A stretch of 64,000 nt of DNA from Viola odorata (lineage: Eukaryota > Streptophyta > Magnoliopsida > Malpighiales > Violaceae), in NCBI GenBank assembly GCA_963691705.1, contig OY829541.1, positions 38,209,661-38,273,660 of the forward strand, written 5' to 3'. A program made the translations under genes and the position numbers. Shown here piece by piece: positions 46,548 through 60,108 of this stretch (the stretch's first letter is position 1; the number at the start of each line of letters is the position of its first letter). The notes beneath the pieces are model-generated. The model had not been told where the DNA came from and did not search any database. It worked only from the letters and a program-made list of their open reading frames with translations.

Positions 46548-46673
46548 CTCCTTCTGATACTTTTAATTGTCACTTTTAAACAGTAATTTTCAGTAAAGTA
46601 AATACTAAAAAGTCAAGTAAAGTGTACAGTAACTTTCAGTAGAAAAATGACAATTAAAAATGTCCGGAGAAAG
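46548..46673. mobile_element. Stowaway-like MITE (126 bp)
   Basis: The ends are imperfect inverted repeats sharing TTTTAATTGTCA, beginning CTCCTTCTG on the left and CTTTCTCCGG inward from the right, flanked by TA at 46546-46547 and 46674-46675. Almost the whole element is an imperfect palindrome with CAGTAA...TTACTG arms. It is a mariner-superfamily MITE about 250 bp upstream of the PBC1 start. Confidence 0.78.
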
Positions 46674-46675
46674 TA

Positions 46676-46921
46676 TTAAATTAATAAATAAAATATTTAA
46701 AATTAATAAAAATAGAACAAAATATTTAGGATTATAACGAGTTTATTAACCGCGGTAAACACAAAACAAAAAACTTGGTTCGATTGAAAGAAAAAAAATA
46801 AACAAACAAACACAAAGCTTGGAGTATCCCCTAAGCCAGCATTCAACCTATTTCAGCTTTCTTTTTCGCGGAAAACTGATCTCAGAGTTCCTCTTCACAA
46901 CCTATTCATCACAGATTCGCC
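46676..46921 (+). other. PBC1 upstream region
   Basis: AT-rich proximal promoter and 5' UTR of the proteasome gene. No TATA box is certain. Confidence 0.4.
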
Positions 46922-49900
46922 ATGTCGGTGCGTTTCTCTCTCTACTAAACTTCTACAATTCCCTGTAATGTATATTGTAGAAACCCTTGCTTACAAATCC
47001 ATGACCCGACTTTACTCTTTTGACTGCAGATTTTCGAGTATAATGGTAGCGCAGTAGTAGCTATGGTGGGCAAAAACTGCTTCGCCATCGCCAGCGACCG
47101 TCGGTTGGGTGTCCAGCTCCAAACAGTCGCCACTGATTTCCAACGAATCTATAAAATCCATGATCGCCTCTTCGTCGGTCTCTCCGGCCTCGCCACAGAT
47201 GCTCAAACCCTGTATGTATACACGCTACCAGTAACTATCTCTTTCTTATTTTCATTTCTGGAGCGATTTTGTGGGTTTTGTGTACATATAATATGCTAAA
47301 GTCGAAACTTATTTTTGTTTAAGGAGTAGTATGGTCCAACAGTTAAACAATTAGGGTAGTGCAGTTTGGTTTGTTAAACTAGGTAATATGATGAGCAGCC
47401 TTTGATTGTTGCCTCAGTAGAGCTTAAAGGATTCAGTATATCTTTCTCTTGTCAAAAGTGTTCTACTTACTGCAAATTCTCAGTCGCAAGCCACTTTCTG
47501 TTATTGGGCTTCTGTCTTTATGCTGTGGTTGCATGTTGCTTACTCTAATTTGCAATTTTGCGGTGCATTTTTGTAACTTGTAGGTACCAGAGGCTTGTGT
47601 TCCGGCACAAATTGTATGAGCTTCGAGAAGAGAGGGACATGAAGCCAGAGACATTTGCTAGCCTTGTCTCTGCTCTCCTTTATGAAAAGAGGTGTGTGAC
47701 TCTTTGCGATAAGGTTTTCATTAGTGAAAAGTGAAGATAAATAAAATGACTGTGGCGTGTGTTTCTGGCTTAGGTTATCTGCTTAATGTACCATCCACTA
47801 AGTATACTTGTAACTTTGTTACTCACAAGTTTATTTCCAATAAGGAGGATAGTCATCATCTTTATTATTATTATTCCCTGTATGCATTTGAACATCAGGT
47901 AGCAATATCTTCTTCTTTTTATCATTCAACAGCCCTCTTTTGACCTCCCTTATGAAGACTGCTGCATAGATTTTAAAACCATTGATTAGAGCAGCTGCTC
48001 TATAGTTGTCTATGATTTTTTAAAGAGAAAGATGCTTCATGCGTTATTGAATTCAGTTCTGTTCTGAATGTAGAGTAGATAGCCTTTCTATCCTATTATT
48101 TTAAGCTCATTCTCACTGCAAGAAAATATCACCTCATGTATTTTTCTTATGCTTCATTTCTTTTACCTATTTTGATTTTGTAGTGCACTAGTGCTTTTGG
48201 TTCACATCGTTTGGAGAATTATGTTTAATTACATGAAAATTAAATGCAATTATTGTTTTTCTCAGGTTTGGTCCATATTTCTGCCAACCTGTAATTGGTG
48301 GGTTGGGTGATGATGACAAGCCATTCATTTGCACGATGGACTGCATTGGAGCAAAGTATGTTTTCCTCTCTTTTATTAGACCAGCAAAAGGATTGTCGTG
48401 AATAATCTCTTAAATCCAACTACACTCTAAATCAACCAAAACTAGAAGATGAATGAAAAATCAGTAAACAATGGTCCAAATCAGTTCTATAAGCATGAAT
48501 CTCAGTTGGTTGGTATGTATTGATCAGCGAAACGAAGCAATATCTAGTGACCAAGAGCAGAGATGTGATCTTTGTGATTATGGAAGCCTCAATGGTGCCC
48601 AACATACAGTGTGAAATATTGCACAGTATCTCTTCGCTGATCAGTACATTTGGCGATCATGCTGAGCAGTCATCTATCTTCCCACTTACATCTACATCTC
48701 ATGCCCTTTCATCATTGTAAATCCAATCCAAGAAGAATTTGGTAAAATGTAGAACCTAGGTAGCCACTGACAACCATGATGTCATGCATGTGTATAACCA
48801 TTAATACCTTATTGAACATTGGCATGACTGAGGTAGTTTCCGTATGTGGTAAACCCTGAGCTTGAGAGTGGATCCTTATAATTTTAATCAATTTCTAGGT
48901 TAATAGACAGGGATTTCAACTCCGCACCTCCCCCCCTCCCCCCCCCCCCCCCCCCCCACAAACATTCTGATTGTTTGCTGGTTGAAGGGCTGACACTAAT
49001 TAGCCAAGTCAGGAACATATCCACTTAAGCAATGAAGCTTGTGTTTGCCCTCAGAGTGTGGCATAAACTGTACCTTGCTTTGTGTTGATGTAGTATGACC
49101 TAAAAAGTGAAAAGGTTTCACAATACAAACGGGAATTCTGAGCCTGAAGGAGAATGTTTGTTTCTTTTAAAAGGTTAAAAAGAGACTAGTTGGAGGAGAA
49201 ACCAAAAAAAAATTAGTACCAAAACAATAGATATTTGCTGCTGGCAGCATGTATTTACATTGTAGGATTGATGTTCTTAGACTTGGTACATCATTTTGGA
49301 TAACATACATACTCCTTATTATCTTGAAACTGTCTTTCTTTTCTTTGCACAGGGAGCTTGCTAAAGATTTTGTCGTTGCTGGCACAGCCTCAGAATCACT
49401 CTATGGTGCCTGTGAAGCAATGTTCAAGCCTGACATGGTTAGTTTATGCAAATCATTTCCCATTTGATTAAATAACCCTAAGAGGTCCGGTGTTGTTACC
49501 ATAGACACTGTGAACAAATTCATGCACATGCTAATCAAAGATGTGTTTCACTTCAATAAACTAGAAAAGCCCTGCTAATCTAACGTATGCTGTTTGGTTG
49601 GTATCCAAACTTCTAAAACCTGATGTGGAGCATCATTTTGAATGTTAAAGTCTTCCTTTTATTGCAATCGAAATCTGAGCATCATCTTCTTTCTGATGAT
49701 CAGTTGACAAAATTAAAAAATCTAGATAATTGAAAGTTCCAATGACAGGGCCAGAAAGTGTCAGGCTTGTTGCTTTGATATGATGGATGGAAAGATGAGC
49801 TAAGGCTTGCCATGTTCCAGTGTAGGCTGGTACTTTAATAAAATAAGCTAGGCACTTTGTAATTTATGGCTTGTGTTGAGCCATCCTGTTTGTTTGTATT

Positions 49901-50542
49901 CCTGAGCAAGCCACCCTCCCCCAAAATGAGCAAGTAGGGAGTGCATATTTGCTGCTGAAGAATGTATACTTGTCAAGTATCATCTGAGGTTTATTGCAGC
50001 TTGTTACTGCTATTGTTACTACTTTCTACTGAATTAAAGCCTTCCTCTGTCGAGTAATGGATGCACTATTAACTCTTTGCTTTAACTAATGTTCAGGAAT
50101 CTGAGGAATTATTCGAGACCATATCTCAGGCGCTGCTTTCATCAGTAGATCGGGACTGTTTGAGTGGCTGGGGAGGACATGTCTATGTTGTGTAAGCATT
50201 CACATCTACTACCTTTTCTATTATATTTTGTGTGTGTATTGAGAACATACTTTTAGAGCCTGGAAACAATGTCTCCACTCAATGATTGCTGGGCAAATCC
50301 GAAGTACATTATATAATATCTCCAGATTGGATTCTGGATTCAATTAAAGAATCTCTAAAATACAAACTTTTATGTTGGCTTCTCCCATCCCTTCCTTTAA
50401 TTTAGACTCGGGAGATGAAGAAGGCAATGTATTTTTAGTGTAATTTGTATAGACGAGACGGGAATGTAACAGATTTGCATGTTTATTCTGCAGTACCCCA
50501 ACCGAAGTCAAAGAGAGAATCTTAAAGGGAAGGATGGATTAG
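46922..50542 (+). CDS. PBC1: 20S proteasome subunit beta type-3
   Basis: Seven exons: 46922-46927, 47030-47211, 47584-47691, 48266-48355, 49353-49437, 50097-50191 and 50494-50542, giving 204 residues, the usual plant beta-3 length. It starts [19 protein letters not shown] and continues with [12 protein letters not shown], then [13 protein letters not shown] and [14 protein letters not shown]. Beta-3 is a non-catalytic subunit of the 20S core with no propeptide or active-site threonine, acting in ubiquitin-dependent proteolysis. The first exon is only 6 bp (ATG TCG), set by splice consensus and family length. All junctions are in frame and no lesion is seen. Intron 4 contains a poly-C tract. 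Confidence 0.95.
48927..48957 (+). repeat. Poly-C tract in PBC1 intron 4
   Basis: C-rich, with an uninterrupted run of 20 C. Length is likely unreliable in the assembly. Confidence 0.9.
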
Positions 50543-50945
50543 TTGCAGCTCTCGATGTACTAGTACTACCATTATTAGGCACAAGCAGTTTCCCAGTTGC
50601 TGATCACAAACTAAGTTTCAGTGTCAACTTTTCTGGTGTTTAGTTAGCTGAACTTATTTTGTGACTGAAGAATACCTGTACTGTTTTTCAAAGTCTGTTG
50701 ACATTGCATTAGACCAAACTTAACATCTGATGCAAAAATATTATCTGGGTAGTTGTGTCAAAATGACAATTTTTTTTAATTTAAAATCCTAACTTGAATG
50801 ATTTGCGCCATTGTTCTGGATGGATCAAGAGATTGCATTTGGAATATAAAATAAAATAAAATAAAATATAACCTATATTCTAAAACACGTGTCTAGGTGT
50901 TATTTAGAGAAGGAAAATTACCTACGGATCACATCATAAATATAA
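50543..50945. other. PBC1 3' flank
   Basis: Probable 3' UTR and a short AT-rich spacer, with an AAAAT repeat near 50848-50868, before MLE-4. No gene. Confidence 0.5.
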
Positions 50946-51135
50946 TACTCATTTTATCCATAAATAATGGACGCTAGGAAGTGAATCACGGGTTTTAAGA
51001 AGCCTGACATTATTGTTAGTTGGTGGGCCGGTCTTTGTCTGTGGGCTCCCCTAAGCCAACGGTCACATTTGCTCATCTTCTTCCTTCATACTCCACCGAA
51101 TTCATATTCTCAAAATTATTCCAACTGTTTTGGCG

Positions 51136-52769
51136 ATGGCTTCTTCAAGTGTTGCCGTCAATAAATTCCCAGACACTCCTCGTTCTGATTTGTTGATGGA
51201 ACCTTCATCTCCTTCAAGCGAATGAGCAGAGATTGAAGAGATAACAGAGGAAGAGACAGGGTTTTTAGCACCCCAAAATCAAGAAATTACCAACCACGAA
51301 GAAGTTCAAGAACATGTCCCAGACTTAAACCAGAGGCTTCGGCAAGGTAAATTAAAATTTTCAATTTCGGTCTAATTCCCATATGGTAGTGAAGCATGTT
51401 CAATGGCATTGAATTTTCATTTGTATGGTCAGAGAAGGGGAAAGAATTGACTACAACAGAACGCCTTGATGCATTACAACTGTTGTTGGCAAAAAGTAAG
51501 AATGGGGTGTTGAAGAGAGGAGCAACGAAGGATGTTGCTGTCCAGTTTGGAGTTGGCATTCGAACAATTCAGAGGATCTGGAAGCGTACAAGGGATTCTG
51601 GAAACAACTGTCATGATAAATTCAGAGTGAAAAATTGTGGAAGGAAACGAGTTGAATTTGATTTGGAATGTATACGAAATCTTCCTTTGAGGCAGAGGAC
51701 AACACTAAGGTCACTTGTTTTCCACCTTGGTGTTTCGAAATCATTTCTGCATATGAAGTTGAAGGAAAAGGTCATCAGGCGCCACACGAATGTCATCAAA
51801 CCCACATTGATTGCAGGCAATCACCTTGGTGTTTCGAAATCATTTCTGCATATGAAGTTGAAGGAAAAGGTCATCAGGCGCCACATGAATGCCATCAAAC
51901 CCACGTTGACTGCAGACAATCACGTTGCCGGAATGAACTACTGTCTTCACAGTTTAGATCCATCATCGTTACATCGTGAACCAACATTCAAGCGGATGGA
52001 GAATACAATGCACATTGATGAGAAGTGGTTCTACTTAACGAAGAAGTCTCAGACATATTACTTGTTACATGACGAACCTGATCCTATAAGAACTATTAAA
52101 TCCTCTCATTTCATACCTAAGGTTATGTTTTTAGTTGCTGTTGCGAAGCCAAGGTTTGACTCAGATGGATTATGCACGTTTGATGGAAAGATTGGGGTTT
52201 TCCCCTTAGTTCAATCAGTTGCAGTTTTGAGATCGAGTTAGAACAGGCCTCGCGGTACAATTGATATCAAACCTATTGCTAATATAACAAGGGATGTAGT
52301 TAGAGAATTTATGATTTCTAAAGTATTGCCTGCGATAGCATCCAAGTGCCCAAGGGAAAGTATTAACAATGTCATTTATATTCAACAGGACAATGCCAAG
52401 AGTCATATTCACACTGACGATGTTGAATTTTTAAATGCAGTGCAGGGAAGTGGATTGATTGTTTCACTTGTTTGTCAACCCCCTAATTCTCCTGATCTAA
52501 ACGTCTTGGATCTTGGCTTCTTTAGAGCAATACAGTCACTGCAAAGCAAGGAATGCGCAAAAGACATTATGCAATTGGTTGGAGCTGTTGAGCAGACATT
52601 TCAAGAATTTTCAGAAAAGAAGTGCAACCTTGTGTGGTTAACATTAAAGTCATGTATGATTGAGATTCTAAAATGTGATGGATCCAATAATTACAAGATT
52701 CCACACATGAATAAGAATCGAATGGAGAGACAAAGGGTTGTACCAATTTCATTAAGTTGTATCCTTTGA
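51136..52769 (+). pseudogene. MLE-4 transposase copy 1
   Basis: Exon 1 from ATG 51136 has an in-frame TGA at 51223-51225 (one C-to-T from CGA) and ends with a VPDLNQ segment before an 86-bp intron (51347-51432). Exon 2 has the HTH (TIQRIWKRTRDSG), an in-frame 99-bp duplication (51723-51821, 51822-51920), HIDEKWFY, then TAG at 52239-52241 where MLE-1 has Gln in RSSQNRPRG. After the stop, QQDNAKSH and SPDLNVLDLGFF keep the 39-residue spacing. Otherwise open. Confidence 0.88.
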
Positions 52770-52930
52770 GGCAGAGGACAACACTAAGGTCACTTGTTTT
52801 CCACCTTGGTGTTTCGAAATCATTTCTGCATATGAAGTTGAAGGAAAAGGTCATCAGGCGCCACACGAATGTCATTTCCTTCATACTCCACCGAATTCAT
52901 ATTCTCAAAATTATTCCAACTGTTTTGGCG

Positions 52931-54562
52931 ATGGCTTCTTCAAGTGTTGCCGTCAATAAATTCCCAGACACCTCGTTCTGATTTGTTGATGGAACCTTCA
53001 TCTCCTTCAAGCGAATGAGCAGAGATTGAAGAGATAACAGAGGAAGAGACAGGGTTTTTAGCACCCCAAAATCAAGAAATTACCAACCACGAAAAAGTTC
53101 AGGAACATGTCCCAGACTTAAACCAGAGGCCTCGGCAAGGTAAATTAAAATTTTCAATTTCGGTCTAATTCCCATATGGTAGTGAAGCATGTTCAATGGC
53201 ATTGAATTTTCATTTGTATGGTCAGAGAAGGGGAAAGAATTGACTACAACAGAACGCCTTGATGCATTACAACTGTTGTTGGCAAAAAGTAAGAATGGGG
53301 TGTTGAAGAGAGGAGCAACGAAGGATGTTGCTGTCCAGTTTGGAGTTGGCATTCGAACTATTCAGAGGATCTGGAAGCGTACAAGGGATTCTGGAAACAA
53401 CTGTCATAATAAATTCAGAGTGAAAAATTGTGGAAGGAAACGAGTTGAATTTGATTTGGAATGTATACGAAATCTTCCTTTGAGGCAGAGGACAACACTA
53501 AGGTCACTTGTTTTCCACCTTGGTGTTTCGAAATCATTTCTGCATATGAAGTTGAAGGAAAAGGTCATCAGGCGCCACACGAATGTCATCAAACCCACGT
53601 TGATTGCAGGCAATCACCTTGGTGTTTCGAAATCATTTCTGCATATGAAGTTGAAGGAAAAGGTCATCAGGCGCCACATGAATGTCATCAAACCCACGTT
53701 GACTGCAGACAATCACGTTGCCGGAATGAACTACTGTCTTCACAGTTTAGATCCATCATCGTTACATCGTGAACATACATTCAAGCGGATGGAGAATACA
53801 GTGCACATTGATGAGAAGTGGTTCTACTTAACGAAGAAGCCTCAGACATATTACTTGTTACATGACGAACCTGATCCTATAAGAACTATTAAATCCTCTC
53901 ATTTCATACCTAAGGTTATGTTTTTAGTTGCTGTTGCGAAGCCAAGGTTTGACTCAGATGGATTATGCACGTTTGATGGAAAGATTGGGGTTTTCCCCTT
54001 AGTTCAATCAGTTGCAGTTTTGAGATCGAGTTAGAACAGGCCTCGCGGTACAATTGATATCAAACCTATTGCTAATATAACAAGGGATGTAGTTAGAGAA
54101 TTTATGATTTCTAAAGTATTGCCTGCGATAGCATCCAAGTGCCCAAGGGAAAGTATTAACAATGTCATTTATATTCAACAGGACAATGCCAAGAGTCATA
54201 TTCACACTGACGATGTTGAATTTTTAAATGCAGTGCAGGGAAGTGGATTGATTGTTTCACTTGTTTGTCAACCCCCTAATTCTCCTGATCTAAACGTCTT
54301 GGATCTTGGCTTCTTTAGAGCAATACAGTCACTGCAAAGCAAGGAATGCGCAAAAGACATTATGCAATTGGTTGGAGCAGTTGAGCAGACATTTCAAGAA
54401 TTTTCAGAAAAGAAGTGCAACCTTGTGTGGTTAACATTAAAGTCATGTATGATTGAGATTCTAAAATGTGATGGATCCAATAATTACAAGATTCCACACA
54501 TGAATAAGAATCGAATGGAGAGACAAAGGGTTGTACCAATTTCATTAAGTTTTATCCTTTGA
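52931..54562 (+). pseudogene. MLE-4 transposase copy 2
   Basis: As copy 1, with the shared TGA and TAG (54032-54034), but missing 2 bp in exon 1 (CACCTCG instead of CACTCCTCG near 52971), which makes its unit 1,793 bp. Private variants include CATACATTC and AAGCCTCAG in the core region, shared with copy 4. Confidence 0.88.
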
Positions 54563-54723
54563 GGCAGAGGACAACACTAAGGTCACTTGTTTTCCACCTT
54601 AGTGTTTCGAAATCATTTCTGCATATGAAGTTGAAGGAAAAGGTCATCAGGCGCCACACGAATGTCATTTCCTTCATACTCCACCGAATTCATATTCTCA
54701 AAATTATTCCAACTGTTTTGGCG

Positions 54724-56357
54724 ATGGCTTCTTCAAGTGTTGCCGTCAATAAATTCCCAGACACTCCTCGTTCTGATTTGTTGATGGAACCTTCATCTCC
54801 TTCAAGCGAATGAGCAGAGATTGAAGAGATAACAGAGGAAGAGACAGGGTTTTTAGCACCCCAAAATCAAGAAATTACCAACCACGAAGAAGTTCAGGAA
54901 CATGTCCCAGACTTAAACTAGAGATCTCGACAAGGTAAATTAAAATTTTCAATTTCGGTCTAATTCCCATATGGTAGTGAAGCATGTTCAATGGCATTGA
55001 ATTTTCATTTGTATGGTCAGAGAAGGGGAAAGAATTGACTACAACAGAACGCCTGGATGCATTACAACTGTTGTTGGCAAAAAGTAAGAATGAGGTGTTG
55101 AAGAGAGGAGCAACGAAGGATGTTGTTGTCCAGTTTGGAGTTGGCATTCGAACAATTCAGAGGATCTGGAAGCGTACGAGGGATTCTAGAAACAACTGTC
55201 ATGATAAATTCAGAGTGAAAAATTATGGAAGGAAACGAGTTGAATTTGATTTGGAATGTATACAAAATCTTCCTTTGAGGCAGAGGACAACACTAAGGTC
55301 ACTTGTTTTCCACCTTGGTGTTTCGAAATCATTTCTGCATATGAAGTTGAAGGAAAAGGTCATCAGGCGCCACACGAATGTCATCAAACCCACGTTGATT
55401 GCAGGCAATCACCTTGGTATTTCGAAATCATTTCTGCATATGAAGTTGAAGGAAAAGGTCATCAGGCGCCACATGAATGCCATCAAACCCACGTTGACTG
55501 CAGATAATCACGTTGCCGGAATGAACTACTGTCTTCACAGTTTAGATCCATCATCGTTACATCGTGAACCAACATTCAAGCGGATGGAGAATACAGTGCA
55601 CATTGATGGGAAGTGGTTCTACTTAACGAAGAAGTCTCAGACATATTACTTGTTACATGACGAACCTGATCCTATAAGAACTATTAAATCCTCTCATTTC
55701 ATACCTAAGGTTATGTTTTTAGTTGCTGTTGCGAAGCCAAGGTTTGACTCAGATGGATTATGCACGTTTGATGGAAAGATTGGGGTTTTCCCCTTAGTTC
55801 AATCAGTTGCAGTTTTGAGATCGAGTTAGAACAGGCCTCGCGGTACAATTGAGGTCAAACCTATTGCTAATATAACAAGGGATGTAGTTAGAGAATTTAT
55901 GATTTCTAAAGTATTGCCTGCGATAGCATCCAAGTGCCCAAGGGAAAGTATTAACAATGTCATTTATATTCAACAGGATAATGCCAAGAGTCATATTCAC
56001 ACTGACGATGTTGAATTTTTAAATGCAGTGCAGGGAAGTGGATTGATTGTTTCACTTGTTTGTCAACCCCCTAATTCTCCTGATCTAAATGTCTTGGATC
56101 TTGGCTTCTTTAGAGCAATACAGTCACTGCAAAGCAAGGAATGCGCAAAAGACATTATGCAATTGGTTGGAGCTGTTGAGCAGACATTTCAAGAATTTTC
56201 AGAAAAGAAGTGCAAACTTGTGTGGTTAACATTAAAGTCATGTATGATTGAGATTCTAAAATGTGATGGATCCAATAATTACAAGATTCCACACATGAAT
56301 AAGAATCGAATGGAGAGACAAAGGGTTGTACCAATTTCATTAAGTTGTATCCTTTGA
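54724..56357 (+). pseudogene. MLE-4 transposase copy 3
   Basis: Shared TGA and TAG (55827-55829), plus a further exon 1 TAG (AACTAGAG, from CAG). The catalytic motif reads HIDGKW instead of HIDEKW, keeping Asp but losing the neighbouring Glu. Practically identical to copy 5. Confidence 0.88.
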
Positions 56358-56518
56358 GGCAGAGGACAACACTAAGGTCACTTGTTTTCCACCTTGGTGT
56401 TTCGAAATCATTTCTGCATATGAAGTTGAAGGAAAAGGTCATCAGGCGCCACACGAATGTCATTTCCTTCATACTCCACCGAATTCATATTCTCTAAATT
56501 ATTCCAACTGTTTTGGCA

Positions 56519-58152
56519 ATGGCTTCTTCAAGTGTTGCCGTCAATAAATTCCCAGACACTCCTCGTTCTGATTTGTTGATGGAACCTTCATCTCCTTCAA
56601 GCGAATGAGCAGAGATTGAAGAGATAACAGAGGAAGAGATAGGGTTTTTAGCACCCCAAAATCAAGAAATTACCAACCACGAAGAAGTTCAGGAACATGT
56701 CCCAGACTTAAACCAGAGGCCTAGGTAAGGTAAATTAAAATTTTCAATTTCGTTCTAATTCCCATATGGTAGTGAAACATGTTCAATGGTATTGAATTTT
56801 CATTTGTATGGTCAGAGAAGGGGAAAGAATTGACTACAACAGAACGCCTGGATGCATTACAACTGTTGTTGGCAAAAAGTAAGAATGGGGTGTTGAAGAG
56901 AGGAGCAACGAAGGATGTTGCTGTCCAGTTTGGAGTTGGCATTCGAACAATTCAGAGGATCTGGAAGCGTACAAGGGATTCTGGAAACAACTGTCATGAT
57001 AAATTCAGAGTGAAAAATTGTGGAAGGAAACGAGTTGAATTTGATTTGGAATGTATACAAAATCTTCCTTTGAGGCAGAGGACAACACTAAGGTCACTTG
57101 TTTTCCACCTTGGTGTTTCGAAATCATTTCTGCATATGAAGTTGAAGGAAAAGGTCATCAGGCGCCACACGAATGTCATCAAACTCACGTTGATTACAGG
57201 CAATCACCTTGGTGTTTCTAAATCATTTCTGCATATGAAGTTGAAGGAAAAGGTCATCAGGCGCCACATGAATGCCATCAAACCCACGTTGACTGCAGAC
57301 AATCACGTTGCCGGAATGAACTACTGTCTTCACAGTTTAGATCCATCATCGTTACATCGTGAACATACATTCAAGCGGATGGAGAATACAGTGCACATTG
57401 ATGAGAAGTGGTTCTACTTAACGAAGAAGCCTCAGACATATTACTTGTTACATGACGAACCTGATCCTATAAGAACTATTAAATCCTCTCATTTCATACC
57501 TAAGGTTATGTTTTTAGTTGCTGTTGCGAAGCCAAGGTTTGACTCAGATGGATTATGCACGTTTGATGGAAAGATTGGGGTTTTCCCCTTAGTTCAATCA
57601 GTTGCAGTTTTGAGATCGAGTTAGAACAGGCCTCGCGGTACAATTGATATCAAACCTATTGCTAATATAACAAGGGATGTAGTTAGAGAATTTATGATTT
57701 CTAAAGTATTGCCTGCGATAGCATCCAAGTGCCCAAGGGAAAGTATTAACAATGTCATTTATATTCAACAGGACAATGCCAAGAGTCATATTCACACTGA
57801 CGATGTTGAATTTTTAAATGCAGTGCAGGGAAGTGGATTGATTGTTTCACTTGTTTGTCAACCCCCTAATTCTCCTGATCTAAACGTCTTGGATCTTGGC
57901 TTCTTTAGAGCAATACAGTCACTGCAAAGCAAGGAATGCGCAAAAGACATTATGCAATTGGTTGGAGCAGTTGAGCAGACATTTCAAGAATTTTCAGAAA
58001 AGAAGTGCAACCTTGTGTGGTTAACATTAAAGTCATGTATGATTGAGATTCTAAAATGTGATGGATCCAATAATTACAAGATTCCACACATGAATAAGAA
58101 TCGAATGGAGAGACAAAGGGTTGTACCAATTTCATTAAGTTTTATCCTTTGA
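56519..58152 (+). pseudogene. MLE-4 transposase copy 4
   Basis: Shared TAG at 57622-57624. Exon 1 has a TAA just before the donor (CCTAGGTAAG, CAA to TAA). The first half matches copy 6 and the second half matches copy 2, so it spans a recombination point of the array. Confidence 0.88.
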
Positions 58153-58313
58153 GGCAGAGGACAACACTAAGGTCACTTGTTTTCCACCTTAGTGTTTCGA
58201 AATCATTTCTGCATATGAAGTTGAAGGAAAAGGTCATCAGGCGCCACACGAATGTCATTTCCTTCATACTCCACCGAATTCATATTCTCAAAATTATTCC
58301 AACTGTTTTGGCG

Positions 58314-59947
58314 ATGGCTTCTTCAAGTGTTGCCGTCAATAAATTCCCAGACACTCCTCGTTCTGATTTGTTGATGGAACCTTCATCTCCTTCAAGCGAA
58401 TGAGCAGAGATTGAAGAGATAACAGAGGAAGAGACAGGGTTTTTAGCACCCCAAAATCAAGAAATTACCAACCACGAAGAAGTTCAGGAACATGTCCCAG
58501 ACTTAAACTAGAGATCTCGACAAGGTAAATTAAAATTTTCAATTTCGGTCTAATTCCCATATGGTAGTGAAGCATGTTCAATGGCATTGAATTTTCATTT
58601 GTATGGTCAGAGAAGGGGAAAGAATTGACTACAACAGAACGCCTGGATGCATTACAACTGTTGTTGGCAAAAAGTAAGAATGAGGTGTTGAAGAGAGGAG
58701 CAACGAAGGATGTTGTTGTCCAGTTTGGAGTTGGCATTCGAACAATTCAGAGGATCTGGAAGCGTACGAGGGATTCTAGAAACAACTGTCATGATAAATT
58801 CAGAGTGAAAAATTATGGAAGGAAACGAGTTGAATTTGATTTGGAATGTATACAAAATCTTCCTTTGAGGCAGAGGACAACACTAAGGTCACTTGTTTTC
58901 CACCTTGGTGTTTCGAAATCATTTCTGCATATGAAGTTGAAGGAAAAGGTCATCAGGCGCCACACGAATGTCATCAAACCCACGTTGATTGCAGGCAATC
59001 ACCTTGGTATTTCGAAATCATTTCTGCATATGAAGTTGAAGGAAAAGGTCATCAGGCGCCACATGAATGCCATCAAACCCACGTTGACTGCAGATAATCA
59101 CGTTGCCGGAATGAACTACTGTCTTCACAGTTTAGATCCATCATCGTTACATCGTGAACCAACATTCAAGCGGATGGAGAATACAGTGCACATTGATGGG
59201 AAGTGGTTCTACTTAACGAAGAAGTCTCAGACATATTACTTGTTACATGACGAACCTGATCCTATAAGAACTATTAAATCCTCTCATTTCATACCTAAGG
59301 TTATGTTTTTAGTTGCTGTTGCGAAGCCAAGGTTTGACTCAGATGGATTATGCACGTTTGATGGAAAGATTGGGGTTTTCCCCTTAGTTCAATCAGTTGC
59401 AGTTTTGAGATCGAGTTAGAACAGGCCTCGCGGTACAATTGAGGTCAAACCTATTGCTAATATAACAAGGGATGTAGTTAGAGAATTTATGATTTCTAAA
59501 GTATTGCCTGCGATAGCATCCAAGTGCCCAAGGGAAAGTATTAACAATGTCATTTATATTCAACAGGATAATGCCAAGAGTCATATTCACACTGACGATG
59601 TTGAATTTTTAAATGCAGTGCAGGGAAGTGGATTGATTGTTTCACTTGTTTGTCAACCCCCTAATTCTCCTGATCTAAATGTCTTGGATCTTGGCTTCTT
59701 TAGAGCAATACAGTCACTGCAAAGCAAGGAATGCGCAAAAGATATTATGCAATTGGTTGGAGCTGTTGAGCAGACATTTCAAGAATTTTCTGAAAAGAAG
59801 TGCAAACTTGTGTGGTTAACATTAAAGTCATGTATGATTGAGATTCTAAAATGTGATGGATCCAATAATTACAAGATTCCACACATGAATAAGAATCGAA
59901 TGGAGAGACAAAGGGTTGTACCAATTTCATTAAGTTGTATCCTTTGA
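58314..59947 (+). pseudogene. MLE-4 transposase copy 5
   Basis: Near-identical to copy 3, including the AACTAGAG stop, HIDGKW and TAG (59417-59419). It lies exactly 3,590 bp downstream of copy 3. Confidence 0.88.
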
Positions 59948-60108
59948 GGCAGAGGACAACACTAAGGTCACTTGTTTTCCACCTTGGTGTTTCGAAATCA
60001 TTTCTGCATATGAAGTTGAAGGAAAAGGTCATCAGGCGCCACACGAATCTCATTTCCTTCATACTCCACCGAATTCATATTCTCTAAATTATTCCAACTG
60101 TTTTGGCA

